Virus record (IMG/VR): IMGVR_UViG_3300025117_000061
Span: 1 to 64,000 of that record
Length of the DNA stretch: 64,000 bases
Source of the DNA: a virus
Direction: 5' to 3' (one strand)
Shown: positions 21,702 to 29,312 of the stretch, piece after piece
Layout of the letters: every line of letters begins with the position of its first letter
How positions within the stretch are numbered: position 1 is the stretch's first letter
The notes under the pieces: generated by a model
What the model was told of the DNA's origin: nothing
Seen by the model: the letters and a program-made list of their open reading frames with translations, nothing else
Database searches by the model: none
Program-made: the position numbers and the translations under genes

Positions 21702-23882
21702 ATGGGGCAAATCGAGGAATGGGAATCGTTGTCTGGATTTTTCTCCATGATCCCCCTGGAGGGAAAGCGACCGATTGAAGATAACTGGAGCCAGTGGTGC
21801 CTCAAAAAAAGACCATTCGACCGCAAGGATTTTGAGGGACGTAACGCTGGCGTAGCATGTGGGCCGGCAAGTGGTGTCATTGTTCTTGACATAGACAACT
21901 CTGACCTGTTCAAAGAGCTGCGTGTTGAGCGAGGATGGGATGTTCCTGAAACATTAATCATTAAGACTGGTAAGGGTTTCCATCTTTATTTTGAATATGG
22001 TCAGAATGGAAAACGTTATGGTTGCACATCATTCAAAGATCCCAAGGGCCGCCTTGATGAAAAAGGCAAGCCAATCACCGTCTTCGATGTTAGAGGGATT
22101 GGTGGTCAAGTTGTCGCACAAGGATCAATTCATCCCGTTACGGGAAAACCATACTCCGTATTTAGGTCTACTACAATCAAACCTTGCCCAAAGTGGATAC
22201 TTGATCTGGTTGTCGAAGAGGATGCTCCTAGATATGTCCATTCAATCCGTTTAGCTTCAGCGTGGACTGGAGATATTTCCGATCTCCCTATCTCGAAAGA
22301 AGTCAAGGACAAGATCCTGAATGGTGGTGATAAAGGTGAACGTTCCGAATTTATTATGAGTGTTGTTAATGCTTTGGTTTTTGCCAATCTCACCGATGCA
22401 CAAATCCAAGATGTTTTCGAGAATTACGCAATAGGAAATAAGTATCGAGAAAAAGGACGTGGTAAAACCAAATGGCTTGGCAGACACATTCAGAAAGCCC
22501 GCTCATTTGTGACGGAAAGATATGACGATCAACAAAATGATTCTTGCTACAAAGATAGGCCTTATGTGAGTGAGAGAGTAAAAACAAATATTAACATTTT
22601 ATCTAATACAGATAATTGCAATGGGGATGCCAATTGTGAGGTACCAAACCATGAAGCCAATACAGAGGTTGCAAACCAAGAGCCAGAGCCAATAGAAAAT
22701 TTTGACGACAAAAGACGACGTGAGACGACACTTGACGACACCGTGACGACAGAAAGACGACAACTTGAAAATGATAACGGAATCAGCAAGTTACTAAAAC
22801 AATCAGGGATTCCCGACCAAGATGTTATCAATCTATTGGAAATCGTTGACAAAACATGCGAACGAGAGTTTGACGCTCCCTATCTGGAAAATCTCTGTCG
22901 TCAACTTGTCGTCACGTTGTCGTCGGATGTCGTCAGCCGTCGTCTTGTATCCTCGTGTCGTCAAGTGTCGTCAAAATTGGTTGATGACGTGAGAGGTTGG
23001 GTTTTCTCGGCTGATGGAGAATTTTCCATCAACGATATTTACCGCGATCTCTGCATTACCTCACGGGACGTAAAGAAAAATACTTCAAAATGCCTTGAGC
23101 GCATACAACAAGAAGGCTTGATCGAGAAGGTTGGTTCAAAGCGGGGATCTTTTAGGTTGGTGCAAGGCGAATGTGAAGAGATTGATTTCTGGAATGAGTC
23201 GGGCGGATCAATGAGCCTCTTGTGGCCGTTCGGCATTGAGTCGTTGGCCAAGATTTACCCTGGAAATATCATCGTTATCGCAGGTGAGAGCAACGCCGGG
23301 AAGACGGGGTTCCTTCTCAACTTTGTTGCCAAAAACATGTGGAAGCACAAGATCCATTTTTTCTCTTCTGAAACCAAGAAGCAGGAGCTCCATGGTAGAT
23401 TGAAAGACTTTGCCTCTGTCGGTGTAGATCTTCAAGAATGGAAACGAGCAAGGGACGCAGGGCAAGTCACGTTTTTTGAGAGGGACTGCAACTTTTCCGA
23501 CGTGATCCGTCCCGGTATTGGTAACATCAACATAATAGACTTTCTTGAGGTTTATGAAGACTTCTACAAGGTTGGCAGGTACTTCTTTGAGATATACCGG
23601 AAGTTGGAAGGTGCCATAGCGATCATCGCAATTCAGAAAAATCAGGAGCAGAGCCACGGACTCGGAGGCGCGCGAAGCATAGAGAAGGCGCGGCTTTATC
23701 TGTCTATTGGTTACAGGTGGGCTCAACTCATGAAAGTGAAGGAGCCGGTTAGACCTTTCCCGTTGGGTGAGCATCCAGACAAGCATGCCATCAATTTTGA
23801 TTATATTGGAGGGTGTGATTATTGCGTTACTAAGTCGTGGTTTAAGCCAAAGAATCAAGATGATATAAAGCCAAAAAAATAA
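21702..23882 (+). CDS. Primase-polymerase/helicase fusion protein
   Basis: 726 residues. Residues about 10-175 are a primase-polymerase (AEP) domain: GVACGPASGVIVLDIDNSDL with the catalytic DxD (63-65), GKGFHLYFEY, and a late RGIGGQVVAQGSIHP block. After a helical region and a charged linker, a winged helix spans about 430-490, and a RecA/DnaB-type ATPase follows with Walker A GESNAGKT (528-535). It should make primers and unwind DNA at the fork. The linker codons at 335-353 and 399-424 are made of phased GACGAC and GTCGTC repeats, a likely origin. The start follows the nuclease stop by one base. Confidence 0.85.
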   Translation: MGQIEEWESLSGFFSMIPLEGKRPIEDNWSQWCLKKRPFDRKDFEGRNAGVACGPASGVIVLDIDNSDLFKELRVERGWDVPETLIIKTGKGFHLYFEYGQNGKRYGCTSFKDPKGRLDEKGKPITVFDVRGIGGQVVAQGSIHPVTGKPYSVFRSTTIKPCPKWILDLVVEEDAPRYVHSIRLASAWTGDISDLPISKEVKDKILNGGDKGERSEFIMSVVNALVFANLTDAQIQDVFENYAIGNKYREKGRGKTKWLGRHIQKARSFVTERYDDQQNDSCYKDRPYVSERVKTNINILSNTDNCNGDANCEVPNHEANTEVANQEPEPIENFDDKRRRETTLDDTVTTERRQLENDNGISKLLKQSGIPDQDVINLLEIVDKTCEREFDAPYLENLCRQLVVTLSSDVVSRRLVSSCRQVSSKLVDDVRGWVFSADGEFSINDIYRDLCITSRDVKKNTSKCLERIQQEGLIEKVGSKRGSFRLVQGECEEIDFWNESGGSMSLLWPFGIESLAKIYPGNIIVIAGESNAGKTGFLLNFVAKNMWKHKIHFFSSETKKQELHGRLKDFASVGVDLQEWKRARDAGQVTFFERDCNFSDVIRPGIGNINIIDFLEVYEDFYKVGRYFFEIYRKLEGAIAIIAIQKNQEQSHGLGGARSIEKARLYLSIGYRWAQLMKVKEPVRPFPLGEHPDKHAINFDYIGGCDYCVTKSWFKPKNQDDIKPKK
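22704..22972. other. Candidate replication origin: two inverted arrays of phased repeats
   Basis: GACGAC occurs at 22704, 22714, 22724, 22734, 22745 and 22756. Its reverse complement GTCGTC occurs at 22897, 22908, 22919, 22929, 22939, 22957 and 22967. Within each array the spacing is 10-11 bp (one 18 bp step), so all copies face one side of the helix. The arrays point in opposite directions and flank 135 bp. Such iterons inside an initiator gene are a known origin style, as in lambda O. Activity is inference. Confidence 0.55.
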
Positions 23883-23896
23883 GGAGGGAAACCCAA

Positions 23897-24082
23897 ATGG
23901 AAACCGAAAGAGAAAACACGAAGTTTTACCGAGTCCAGGATGACCAAGGCAACGACATAGGCAAGGTGTGCATCGAGCCAACCGGGGATGGGTTTATAGT
24001 CATGGAGGCTTTCCCTGGCATAGTCCTCCGCTTGGTCCCAAAGCTAACCGGTGGCAAGTGGTCAACAACAAAGGAGGGGTGA
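23897..24082 (+). CDS. Small soluble phage protein
   Basis: 61 residues after AAGGAGGGAAACCCAA-ATG. Beta-rich (KVCIEPTGDGFIVMEAFPGI) with a basic end. Directly downstream of the primase-helicase. Function unknown. Confidence 0.6.
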   Translation: METERENTKFYRVQDDQGNDIGKVCIEPTGDGFIVMEAFPGIVLRLVPKLTGGKWSTTKEG

Positions 24083-24083
24083 G

Positions 24084-24332
24084 ATGCAAACGAAAGAAGA
24101 CACAGACAGACTCATAAACCACTTTTTGCCGGTGGCAGAGGGTCCAAGCGCTTTACAAATAGCCAGAGAGTATTTCCCCGAAGCCACGGAAGAGGAAATA
24201 GAGTACGTCATTTGGGAGCAGACCGGCTTCCCGTCTTTCTGGCAGATCCCCAAGGATGGAGCTACGCCGGAAGAGTGTTTCAGAAAGCAACTGGCTGAGT
24301 TCGCGGCTTCGGTTAAGGAAGGACAATCATGA
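24084..24332 (+). CDS. Small acidic phage protein
   Basis: 82 residues after AAGGAGGGGTGAG-ATG. Helical, containing YFPEATEEEIEYVIWEQTGF, a pattern resembling short phage helix-turn-helix-like proteins. Function unknown. Confidence 0.6.
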   Translation: MQTKEDTDRLINHFLPVAEGPSALQIAREYFPEATEEEIEYVIWEQTGFPSFWQIPKDGATPEECFRKQLAEFAASVKEGQS

Positions 24333-24338
24333 GCGACA

Positions 24339-24596
24339 GTGTACCAATTTGACGGCCTGACCATTGACGAGGCAAAACGCGCCGTGAATTATGGCGTCAA
24401 CGCCGTGAGGAATTCCAAGGGGGCATTTGAGTGCTATTGTGATTTTGATCCAAAAGATGGTCCTGATCGTTGTGAAATTGACAAGGGAACCCCTGAATTT
24501 TGCGTATATGCTGGGAACTTAGTCAAGAAAGGTTCCGATCAGTGGTCTTGTGTTTACTGGAGGGCCATTCCCGATGGAGAGAAGGAGGATGTGTGA
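24339..24596 (+). CDS. Small Cys-containing protein with a doubtful start
   Basis: 85 residues from GTG. FECYCDFDPKDGPDRCEIDK and EFCVYAGNL give several cysteines. The nearest strong ribosome site (GGAAGG) fits ATG 24329, whose frame reads MSDSVPI and stops. Deleting one base between would join MSD to VYQFDGLTIDEAK. The N-terminus may therefore be shifted by an indel. The stop overlaps the SSB start. Confidence 0.55.
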   Translation: MYQFDGLTIDEAKRAVNYGVNAVRNSKGAFECYCDFDPKDGPDRCEIDKGTPEFCVYAGNLVKKGSDQWSCVYWRAIPDGEKEDV

Positions 24597-25099
24597 TGCC
24601 AAATTTATTATGTGCTCTGCGTAGAATTGACCAACCAACCACGATCCAGGAGATGGTGGAAGTCAAGAAGTACGAGATGGCCTTCATTGCGGGTCATTGT
24701 GGGAAAGATCCATCTACACGAACAACGGCTGGCGGGAAGTCGATCACGTCTGTATCGGTTGCAGTTAGTTGGGGCAAGCGTGGTGAGCCCGACCAGAAGA
24801 CGGAGTGGGTGGAAATTTTGGCGTGGGAGAACCAAAGTGAGATCCTGAGTCAATTCAAGAAAGGCGATGCAATTATGGCTGCGGGGAAGCTTTCTCTTAA
24901 CCGTTGGACCGGGAATGACGGTGTTGAGCGGGTTGCCGGCCAGATCACGGCATGGGAGATTGCAAAACCAAAGCGTGTTCAACGAGATCAGCCTCCCCAA
25001 CAACAAATCCAGTCGTCCGGCGCAACCACTTCCGGGCCAGGTAGCCAAGTCGGGATGCCTCCTGCGGGCGGTGGGGATAGTGAGGGAATCCCGTTTTGA
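24596..25099 (+). CDS. ssb: Single-stranded DNA-binding protein
   Basis: 167 residues from ATG after GGAGGATGTGTG. An OB-fold-type N-terminal domain is visible (FIAGHCGKDPSTRTTAGGKS, VSVAVSWGKRG, TEWVEILAWENQSEILSQF, KKGDAIMAAGKLSLNRW), then a Gln/Gly/Pro-rich linker and the acidic tip DSEGIPF. SSB coats single strands at forks and its tip recruits partners. It sits among replication genes. The first 25 residues before the OB core are longer than usual. Confidence 0.85.
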   Translation: MPNLLCALRRIDQPTTIQEMVEVKKYEMAFIAGHCGKDPSTRTTAGGKSITSVSVAVSWGKRGEPDQKTEWVEILAWENQSEILSQFKKGDAIMAAGKLSLNRWTGNDGVERVAGQITAWEIAKPKRVQRDQPPQQQIQSSGATTSGPGSQVGMPPAGGGDSEGIPF

Positions 25100-25123
25100 T
25101 TGGCAAAAGAAAGGAGAGGAATC

Positions 25124-25447
25124 ATGACCAAGAAACAATGGATTGACCGAGTGGCAGCCTTTATGGATTGCCCGAAGGTCCGCGCTAAGTGGCTGTGGAA
25201 TTTCCTGTCTACGGAGAATGCTTCGGCGCTTTCCTTTCCTCACGGTGACGGGGTGGTTCCCGTTCCAGGCATCGGCAAGATTCGGCGCAAGTATCGGCGG
25301 CCAACGACGAAGCGGAATCCCAACACGGGGGAGGCTATCGAGGTCCCTGCGCGCCTAGTGGCCGCGCTTCGGGAGAGTGCCGAGTTCAAGGCGTTTATGA
25401 ATCCCGAGAGCGCGTCAATCGTCGGGTTGGCTAAGAGGGGGGAGTGA
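25124..25447 (+). CDS. HU/IHF-like DNA-binding protein
   Basis: 107 residues after AAGGAGAGGAATC-ATG. VPVPGIGKIRRKYRRPTTKR and NPNTGEAIEVPARLVAALRE correspond to the beta arm and following region of HU/IHF proteins (compare the RNPxTGE signature). The N-terminal helices are present but divergent. It could bend DNA at the origin or during packaging. Confidence 0.7.
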   Translation: MTKKQWIDRVAAFMDCPKVRAKWLWNFLSTENASALSFPHGDGVVPVPGIGKIRRKYRRPTTKRNPNTGEAIEVPARLVAALRESAEFKAFMNPESASIVGLAKRGE

Positions 25448-25713
25448 TGGGAAAATCAACAGTAGGAAACGCAGAACAAGCCCTAGCCTATATAACCGAT
25501 TGCACCTTGGCAACCGTGGAACACATGGCATCACTGGAAAGCAAGCGGAAGGGTCATGAATACAGGCGCCAGATTGCCATAGCACAATGCGCTATTGGTT
25601 GGATTCAGAAGTTCGGTGTGGACTACTCAGAGACTAGGGCGAAGGAAGTCGTGGAGCGATTTAACGGGGATGTTGCGAAGTGGGCAGAGAGCTACATGGG
25701 GGATCGGTTGTGA
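25447..25713 (+). CDS. Small helical phage protein
   Basis: 88 residues from ATG after GGGGGGAGTG (GTG 25444 is an alternative). Helical throughout: TLATVEHMASLESKRKGHEY and a C-terminal AKEVVERFNGDVAKWAESYM. No motif recognised. Confidence 0.6.
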   Translation: MGKSTVGNAEQALAYITDCTLATVEHMASLESKRKGHEYRRQIAIAQCAIGWIQKFGVDYSETRAKEVVERFNGDVAKWAESYMGDRL

Positions 25714-25943
25714 TAAATATCAGCGTTGAGATATGGCCTCATGGCGACGAATCCAAAAAAGAGGAAATCGCCAAGGGCATGATTGCAAACGACGGGACCG
25801 GGACGCCAGAGGTTGGGAATTACGTCTACTCGATCCACTCCACAAAGAGACACATCAAGGGGAGGGTACAAGGGCATAACCGGGAGTTGGACGTGCTGGA
25901 GTTGTTGCGGTTGGTTCTAAATCAACACAAGGGAGGGGAGTGA
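25710..25943 (+). CDS. Small soluble phage protein
   Basis: 77 residues from GTG with GGGGGATCGG upstream, overlapping the previous stop. Mixed alpha/beta (NISVEIWPHGDESKKEEIAK). Couples to the next gene. Function unknown. Confidence 0.55.
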   Translation: MINISVEIWPHGDESKKEEIAKGMIANDGTGTPEVGNYVYSIHSTKRHIKGRVQGHNRELDVLELLRLVLNQHKGGE

Positions 25944-26398
25944 TGGTCATTGGTATAGATCCAGGCAAGACCGGGGCGATATGTGCCGACAAGCCCAAGA
26001 AGAAAGCCAAGAAGACTTCTCCAACGCAGCGAAGTCTTTCCGCTCTCAGGAAAGAGGGGGCCATAGCTCACATTGTTGAAAAATGGCAAGCAATACCTGG
26101 GCATCCTGCTGGTGGAGTAAGGATCGACGCTTGGGGTTTTGGGGATTTGCTTGTTGCCTTCCCGGGTGAGCCCGGCGCCGTCTTGGTGCAGACTACGAGC
26201 GGCCCCAATTTGGCGGCACGAAGGACAAAGGTTCTCGGCATACCAGAGGCCAAGGTGTGGTTGGAGTGTGGGAATCGGATCTTACTGGAAGGATGGAGAA
26301 AAACGAAGCCTCGTGGTCAGAAGGTAGCGAGGTGGTCCGCGAAGAGAGAATTTGTGACGCTGGAGGATTTTGACGGTAGCGGCAAGACTCAGACATAG
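25943..26398 (+). CDS. Nuclease-like protein with a RuvC-like N-terminal remnant
   Basis: 151 residues from ATG after GGGAGGGGAGTG. The first dozen residues, MVIGIDPGKTGAI, match the first strand and catalytic Asp of RuvC-type resolvases, but the RuvC fold does not continue. A basic linker leads to TSPTQRSLSALRKEGAIAHI, then DAWGFGDLLVAF, VLVQTTSGPNLAARRTKV and LEGWRK, the pattern of a small PD-(D/E)XK phage nuclease (Asp, Gln-Thr-Thr-Ser). It looks like the product of a deletion fusing two genes. Confidence 0.6.
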   Translation: MVIGIDPGKTGAICADKPKKKAKKTSPTQRSLSALRKEGAIAHIVEKWQAIPGHPAGGVRIDAWGFGDLLVAFPGEPGAVLVQTTSGPNLAARRTKVLGIPEAKVWLECGNRILLEGWRKTKPRGQKVARWSAKREFVTLEDFDGSGKTQT

Positions 26399-26506
26399 CC
26401 GTTTTTAGTGGTACGTGGTAGCCTAGAATCAAAGATCAGCTTTCGACCGTCCCGAAGTAGGGTGGAGAGTCTGGCAATCAACCACGCTCAAAATAGGAGG
26501 AACAGA

Positions 26507-26719
26507 ATGGACATCGAGAAACTCAAGGATGAGCTTCGCAGGAGCATTGCGATTGATGAGCAGTGGCTGAAGCAGGAATACGAGGACACAGCTCGACTGA
26601 CGCCGAGTATTGCTCGCCACGAGGGGAGAGTGGAGGCGATGAAGTGGGTATTGGAGAGATTGCAAGGCACAAAGGCGACGCCGGCCACGCAGTCCGATGT
26701 TCCGTGCGAGACCGAGTAG
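26507..26719 (+). CDS. Small helical phage protein
   Basis: 70 residues from ATG after AATAGGAGGAACAGA. DIEKLKDELRRSIAIDEQWL and HEGRVEAMKWVLERL make two amphipathic helices. The same frame is open from 26408 without a ribosome site. The 26399-26506 gap shows nothing else. Function unknown. Confidence 0.6.
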   Translation: MDIEKLKDELRRSIAIDEQWLKQEYEDTARLTPSIARHEGRVEAMKWVLERLQGTKATPATQSDVPCETE

Positions 26720-26764
26720 GCTAGCGCGGGTTATCGCCACGTTAGACGGTGGGGAGGTGATTTG

Positions 26765-27034
26765 ATGGCACAAGTCGTTATGGAAATGACAGCCCTCGCG
26801 GTTTATGGCTCCGAGTCGTGCTCGGGATGCGACAAGGCTTTCGAGCGCGGCGAATTGATGAGCGCCGTAGAGGCGCAGGATGGGGCAAAGCTGGGATGGT
26901 TTTGCCGGCAGTGTTTGGCTGACTGGTCTAACCATCAAAATGCAGCGAACCCGCCAGTCGGTGAAGCCGCGGGAATCGGCGATGTCATCGGGACATGTCG
27001 AAGGCGGGATTGCCGGAATATCGAGGCAGGATGA
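26765..27034 (+). CDS. Zinc-binding phage protein
   Basis: 89 residues after GGGGAGGTGATTTG-ATG. ESCSGCDKAFERGELMSAVE and WFCRQCLADWSNH form a two-CxxC zinc site; CRRRDC near the end may bind as well. Function unknown. Confidence 0.6.
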   Translation: MAQVVMEMTALAVYGSESCSGCDKAFERGELMSAVEAQDGAKLGWFCRQCLADWSNHQNAANPPVGEAAGIGDVIGTCRRRDCRNIEAG

Positions 27035-27083
27035 GGCGGAGACGATTACCTCATGTAAGATGGAAAATTAAGGGGAGTAGGAT

Positions 27084-27311
27084 ATGAAAATGATTCGGCT
27101 GGATCAAGACACGATAATAGATCCATCGGGAATCAAAGCGATCCGTGCCGTTAAAAGGCAAGATCTTGGTGATATGTTTTTCGGTCCTCGCGTCGTTATC
27201 GATTATGAGGTAGGAGGAAAGAAAAATTATATCGTTTTAGACTTCGACACAATAGAGGAAGCCAGGAATCGGGTAGGGGAGATATGGGAAGAGATGAAGA
27301 TGATGTCTTGA
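27084..27311 (+). CDS. Small beta-rich phage protein
   Basis: 75 residues after GGGGAGTAGGAT-ATG. KMIRLDQDTIIDPSGIKAIR and VVIDYEVGGKKNYIVLDFDT alternate strands, similar to small phage proteins of unknown function. Ends in an acidic helix. Confidence 0.6.
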   Translation: MKMIRLDQDTIIDPSGIKAIRAVKRQDLGDMFFGPRVVIDYEVGGKKNYIVLDFDTIEEARNRVGEIWEEMKMMS

Positions 27312-27330
27312 TATGAGAAGGGAACAAGCC

Positions 27331-27693
27331 ATGAGCGAAGACCAGAAGGAATTCAACGCGCCATCGGACGTGGAGCTGGGTCAAATCCGATACAAGTCAA
27401 CAGCGCAGGTCCTTGACCCATCATTCGGGGAGACCTTCGCAACGTGTCCAAGATGTGGCAAGTGGAAACGGGTTGACGATTCAGGGCATTGCAAGGACTG
27501 TCGTACCATCGTTGTGAAAGATCCAGTCCGAGAGGCAGCCATAGACAAGCGCATTCATCAAGTCCAGCAGATCGACGAGATCGTGCGGGACATGACGGAT
27601 AGTATGGACCTGCAAGAGTTGATCGTCCACGGACGGTGGATTTTGAGTAGGAAGATCGGGAATCCTTTGGCGGGAATCATGGGAGGGAAGTGA
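27331..27693 (+). CDS. Zinc-ribbon phage protein
   Basis: 120 residues from ATG after AGAAGGGAACAAGCC. FATCPRCGKWKRVDDSGHCK with DCRTI forms a zinc ribbon at about residues 38-58; the C-terminal half is helical. It couples to the next gene by TGATG. Function unknown. Confidence 0.65.
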   Translation: MSEDQKEFNAPSDVELGQIRYKSTAQVLDPSFGETFATCPRCGKWKRVDDSGHCKDCRTIVVKDPVREAAIDKRIHQVQQIDEIVRDMTDSMDLQELIVHGRWILSRKIGNPLAGIMGGK

Positions 27694-27830
27694 TGGTAAA
27701 ATTTGTGGCTTCGTGGATAGTGGCGATGGTCCTACATGTTGCGTGGACCTACACGACAGATCCGCCAGCATGGGTACAACTTCCTGGATTCGTGGTCATG
27801 ATGGCTTCAGTTCGAGCAATGCTTTGGTGA
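27693..27830 (+). CDS. Small membrane protein (45 residues)
   Basis: MVKFVASWIVAMVLHVAWTY gives one membrane helix, then a Pro-rich turn and a second hydrophobic stretch (PGFVVMMASVRAMLW). GGGAGGG lies before its overlapping ATG. Last gene of the plus early operon. Function unknown. Confidence 0.6.
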   Translation: MVKFVASWIVAMVLHVAWTYTTDPPAWVQLPGFVVMMASVRAMLW

Positions 27831-27833
27831 ATA

Positions 27834-27902
27834 CCTGCCACGCCTATTGAAGAAGCGCACCCCGGCAGGTGAATGGCCCCCTTGAGACTGGCTCTTGGGG
27901 GC
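27834..27902. terminator. Hairpins between convergent operons
   Basis: ACCTGCC (27834-27840) pairs with GGCAGGT (27864-27870). A second hairpin pairs GCCCCC (27876-27881) with GGGGGC (27897-27902), followed by TTTGCTTT. They separate the plus operon ending at 27830 from the minus operon ending at 27909 and probably end transcription from both sides. Confidence 0.65.
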
Positions 27903-27908
27903 TTTGCT

Positions 27909-28289
27909 TTATTCCTCTGATTCTTCGCAGTCCACACCAAAGAGCGCCTTGGCATAGTCCATCTGCCCACTTACACGTGCCGAGATAGTCTCTCGTCCTG
28001 AGTAGATTGCGGCGGCAAACCGGTGATTTCCATCGGTCAGAAGCCATTGCCGGTGATACCCAACCACGGGGATTCCTACGTCAATCTCTATGGGATCTTC
28101 GGAAGGATTCTCAACGAGATAGGCAACTCTTCCGTCGTGGTCTTCTGTTGCGTGTTCAGCCACAAGTCTTCCATCCCTGAGAGCTTTCCTTACCGATCTC
28201 CGGTTGAATCCCTTTGCTCCCCATGGGTTGGTATGACAAAATGGATTGCAATAGCGCATCAGCCGCTTGACTGGAATTTGTACTGGCAT
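27909..28289 (-). CDS. ParB/sulfiredoxin-fold-like protein
   Basis: 126 residues after AAAGGAGAGGATGA-ATG. WLLTDGNHRFAAAIYSGRET resembles the GxHRxxA box of the ParB/Srx fold, and PIEIDVGIPVVGY forms a preceding strand. The N-terminus has two Cys and several His. A nuclease or nucleotide-binding role is possible but unproven. It is the last gene of the long minus operon. Confidence 0.55.
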   Translation of the reverse strand: MPVQIPVKRLMRYCNPFCHTNPWGAKGFNRRSVRKALRDGRLVAEHATEDHDGRVAYLVENPSEDPIEIDVGIPVVGYHRQWLLTDGNHRFAAAIYSGRETISARVSGQMDYAKALFGVDCEESEE

Positions 28290-28348
28290 TCATCCTCTCC
28301 TTTCAAAATCGCCTCCCGGCATGGGTCGGGATGGCTGAAAGCCCGCAG

Positions 28349-28867
28349 TCACGAACTCTCCTTCTTTTTCTTTGCTTCCCTATGGATTTTATTATGTTCG
28401 CCAGGAGATACAATCTTTAGATTTTCCAATGAATTATCCAGCTTGTTTCCATTGATGTGATGTATATATTCGAACGTGTCTAGTCTCCTACCCAAAGATA
28501 TCTCGACCACATGCCGATGTTCGGGTCTCATTCTTTCTAGGTCGGTACTCCACAACTCAACGTATCCACGTTCGTTGATTTCCTTATACGGGTATTCTTT
28601 GTATCCGGAAGGTTCAAGCCTGCCAATCCTAGCCAGTGTTTTTGCTGAAGATACACGGAAGGATTCAATATCTGGGAGCATGTTTTTGATCATATAAAAA
28701 TGCGGGTTGAATATTTCAGGCGTATTAGATCTGCATGGGCGATCATTGATTCCGATGTCAAGTTCTTCGTCTAAGTCTTTAATTATTTTTACTATTTGAG
28801 ATAGTGCATTGTCTATTTTTTTGATAGATGGGGCAAGTTTGGAATGTTTGCGACGGAGCTTTTTCAT
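28349..28867 (-). CDS. HNH endonuclease
   Basis: 172 residues from ATG 28867 after AAGGAGATGCTTG. The N-terminal half is basic and helical. The nuclease domain is RMRPEHRHVVEISLGRRLDT, then FEYIHHINGNKLDNSLENLK and EHNKIH, with the catalytic His pair and Asn of HNH enzymes. A three-way-junction RNA structure lies 35 bases upstream (28902-28961). A similar relation exists for the HNH gene at 7515. Probably a mobile homing gene. Confidence 0.85.
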   Translation of the reverse strand: MKKLRRKHSKLAPSIKKIDNALSQIVKIIKDLDEELDIGINDRPCRSNTPEIFNPHFYMIKNMLPDIESFRVSSAKTLARIGRLEPSGYKEYPYKEINERGYVELWSTDLERMRPEHRHVVEISLGRRLDTFEYIHHINGNKLDNSLENLKIVSPGEHNKIHREAKKKKESS

Positions 28868-28901
28868 CAAGCATCTCCTTCCGACAAAGGATTGTTGGAT
28901 A

Positions 28902-28961
28902 GTCCGGCTGTTAAATCATGTCGGTGATTTAACGCGCGGGTGGCGACCCCGCTGGCCGGAC
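28902..28961 (-). ncRNA. Three-way-junction RNA structure upstream of the HNH gene
   Basis: Outer stem GTCCGGC (28902-28908) with GCCGGAC (28955-28961), then GTTAAATCA with TGATTTAAC (28910-28918, 28925-28933), then GCGGG with CCCGC (28936-28940, 28948-28952). All three stems are perfect and joined by only one or two unpaired bases. The symmetrical pairing fits either strand; the minus strand reads into the HNH gene. It is not a tRNA, because the T-loop and D-arm are missing. The neighbouring stretch 28962-29041 holds nothing I can call. Confidence 0.5.
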
Positions 28962-29041
28962 CAAATAGACACAACCATTTTACACTAACACAGGATTACT
29001 GCAAGAAAAATCACGTCAATAGGCTCCCTCCTTCTAGTGGT

Positions 29042-29287
29042 TCACTTCACCGTTGTCTTAATCCACCCCTTAGCGCCCATGCATTGATCCCGGAGTTGAA
29101 CCCGCTGGATGATATCAGCGAATGCTCCCCCGTACACGGCCACGGGGAGCATGGCGGCATCGCGTTGACAGGAATATGCATCTTGCTGGAATTCCTGCAT
29201 CGTGGCTCCGGGCTTAACCCATTGGGTTGAGGCGCAGCCGGACAAAAGCAATGTGGCGGCGGTCAGTATTGCTATTTTGGGGTTCAT
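29042..29287 (-). CDS. Small lipoprotein
   Basis: 81 residues from ATG after GGAGGATACCAAGACC. NPKIAILTAATLLLSGCAST is a signal peptide with a lipobox (LSGC), so the mature protein is lipid-anchored, probably to the outer membrane. WVKPGATMQEFQQDAYSCQR is a pattern found in many bacterial lipoproteins. Host-envelope modification or exclusion is possible (inference). Confidence 0.7.
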   Translation of the reverse strand: MNPKIAILTAATLLLSGCASTQWVKPGATMQEFQQDAYSCQRDAAMLPVAVYGGAFADIIQRVQLRDQCMGAKGWIKTTVK

Positions 29288-29312
29288 GGTCTTGGTATCC
29301 TCCTTCGTTGGG

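Noticed and set aside
22704-22972. CRISPR-like array or microsatellite
   Set aside because: Units are only 6 bases with 4-5 base spacers, they lie within a coding gene, and the second array is inverted; phased binding sites explain it better.
26407-26415. Extra GTGGTACG half-site outside the 36.7 kb cluster
   Set aside because: A single 8-base match is expected by chance in 64 kb and no partner half-site lies nearby.
28902-28961. tRNA candidate, since GCCGGACCA looks like an acceptor end
   Set aside because: There is no D-arm, the middle hairpin is 9 bp with a 6-base loop, and the T-loop sequence does not match; better explained as a three-way junction.
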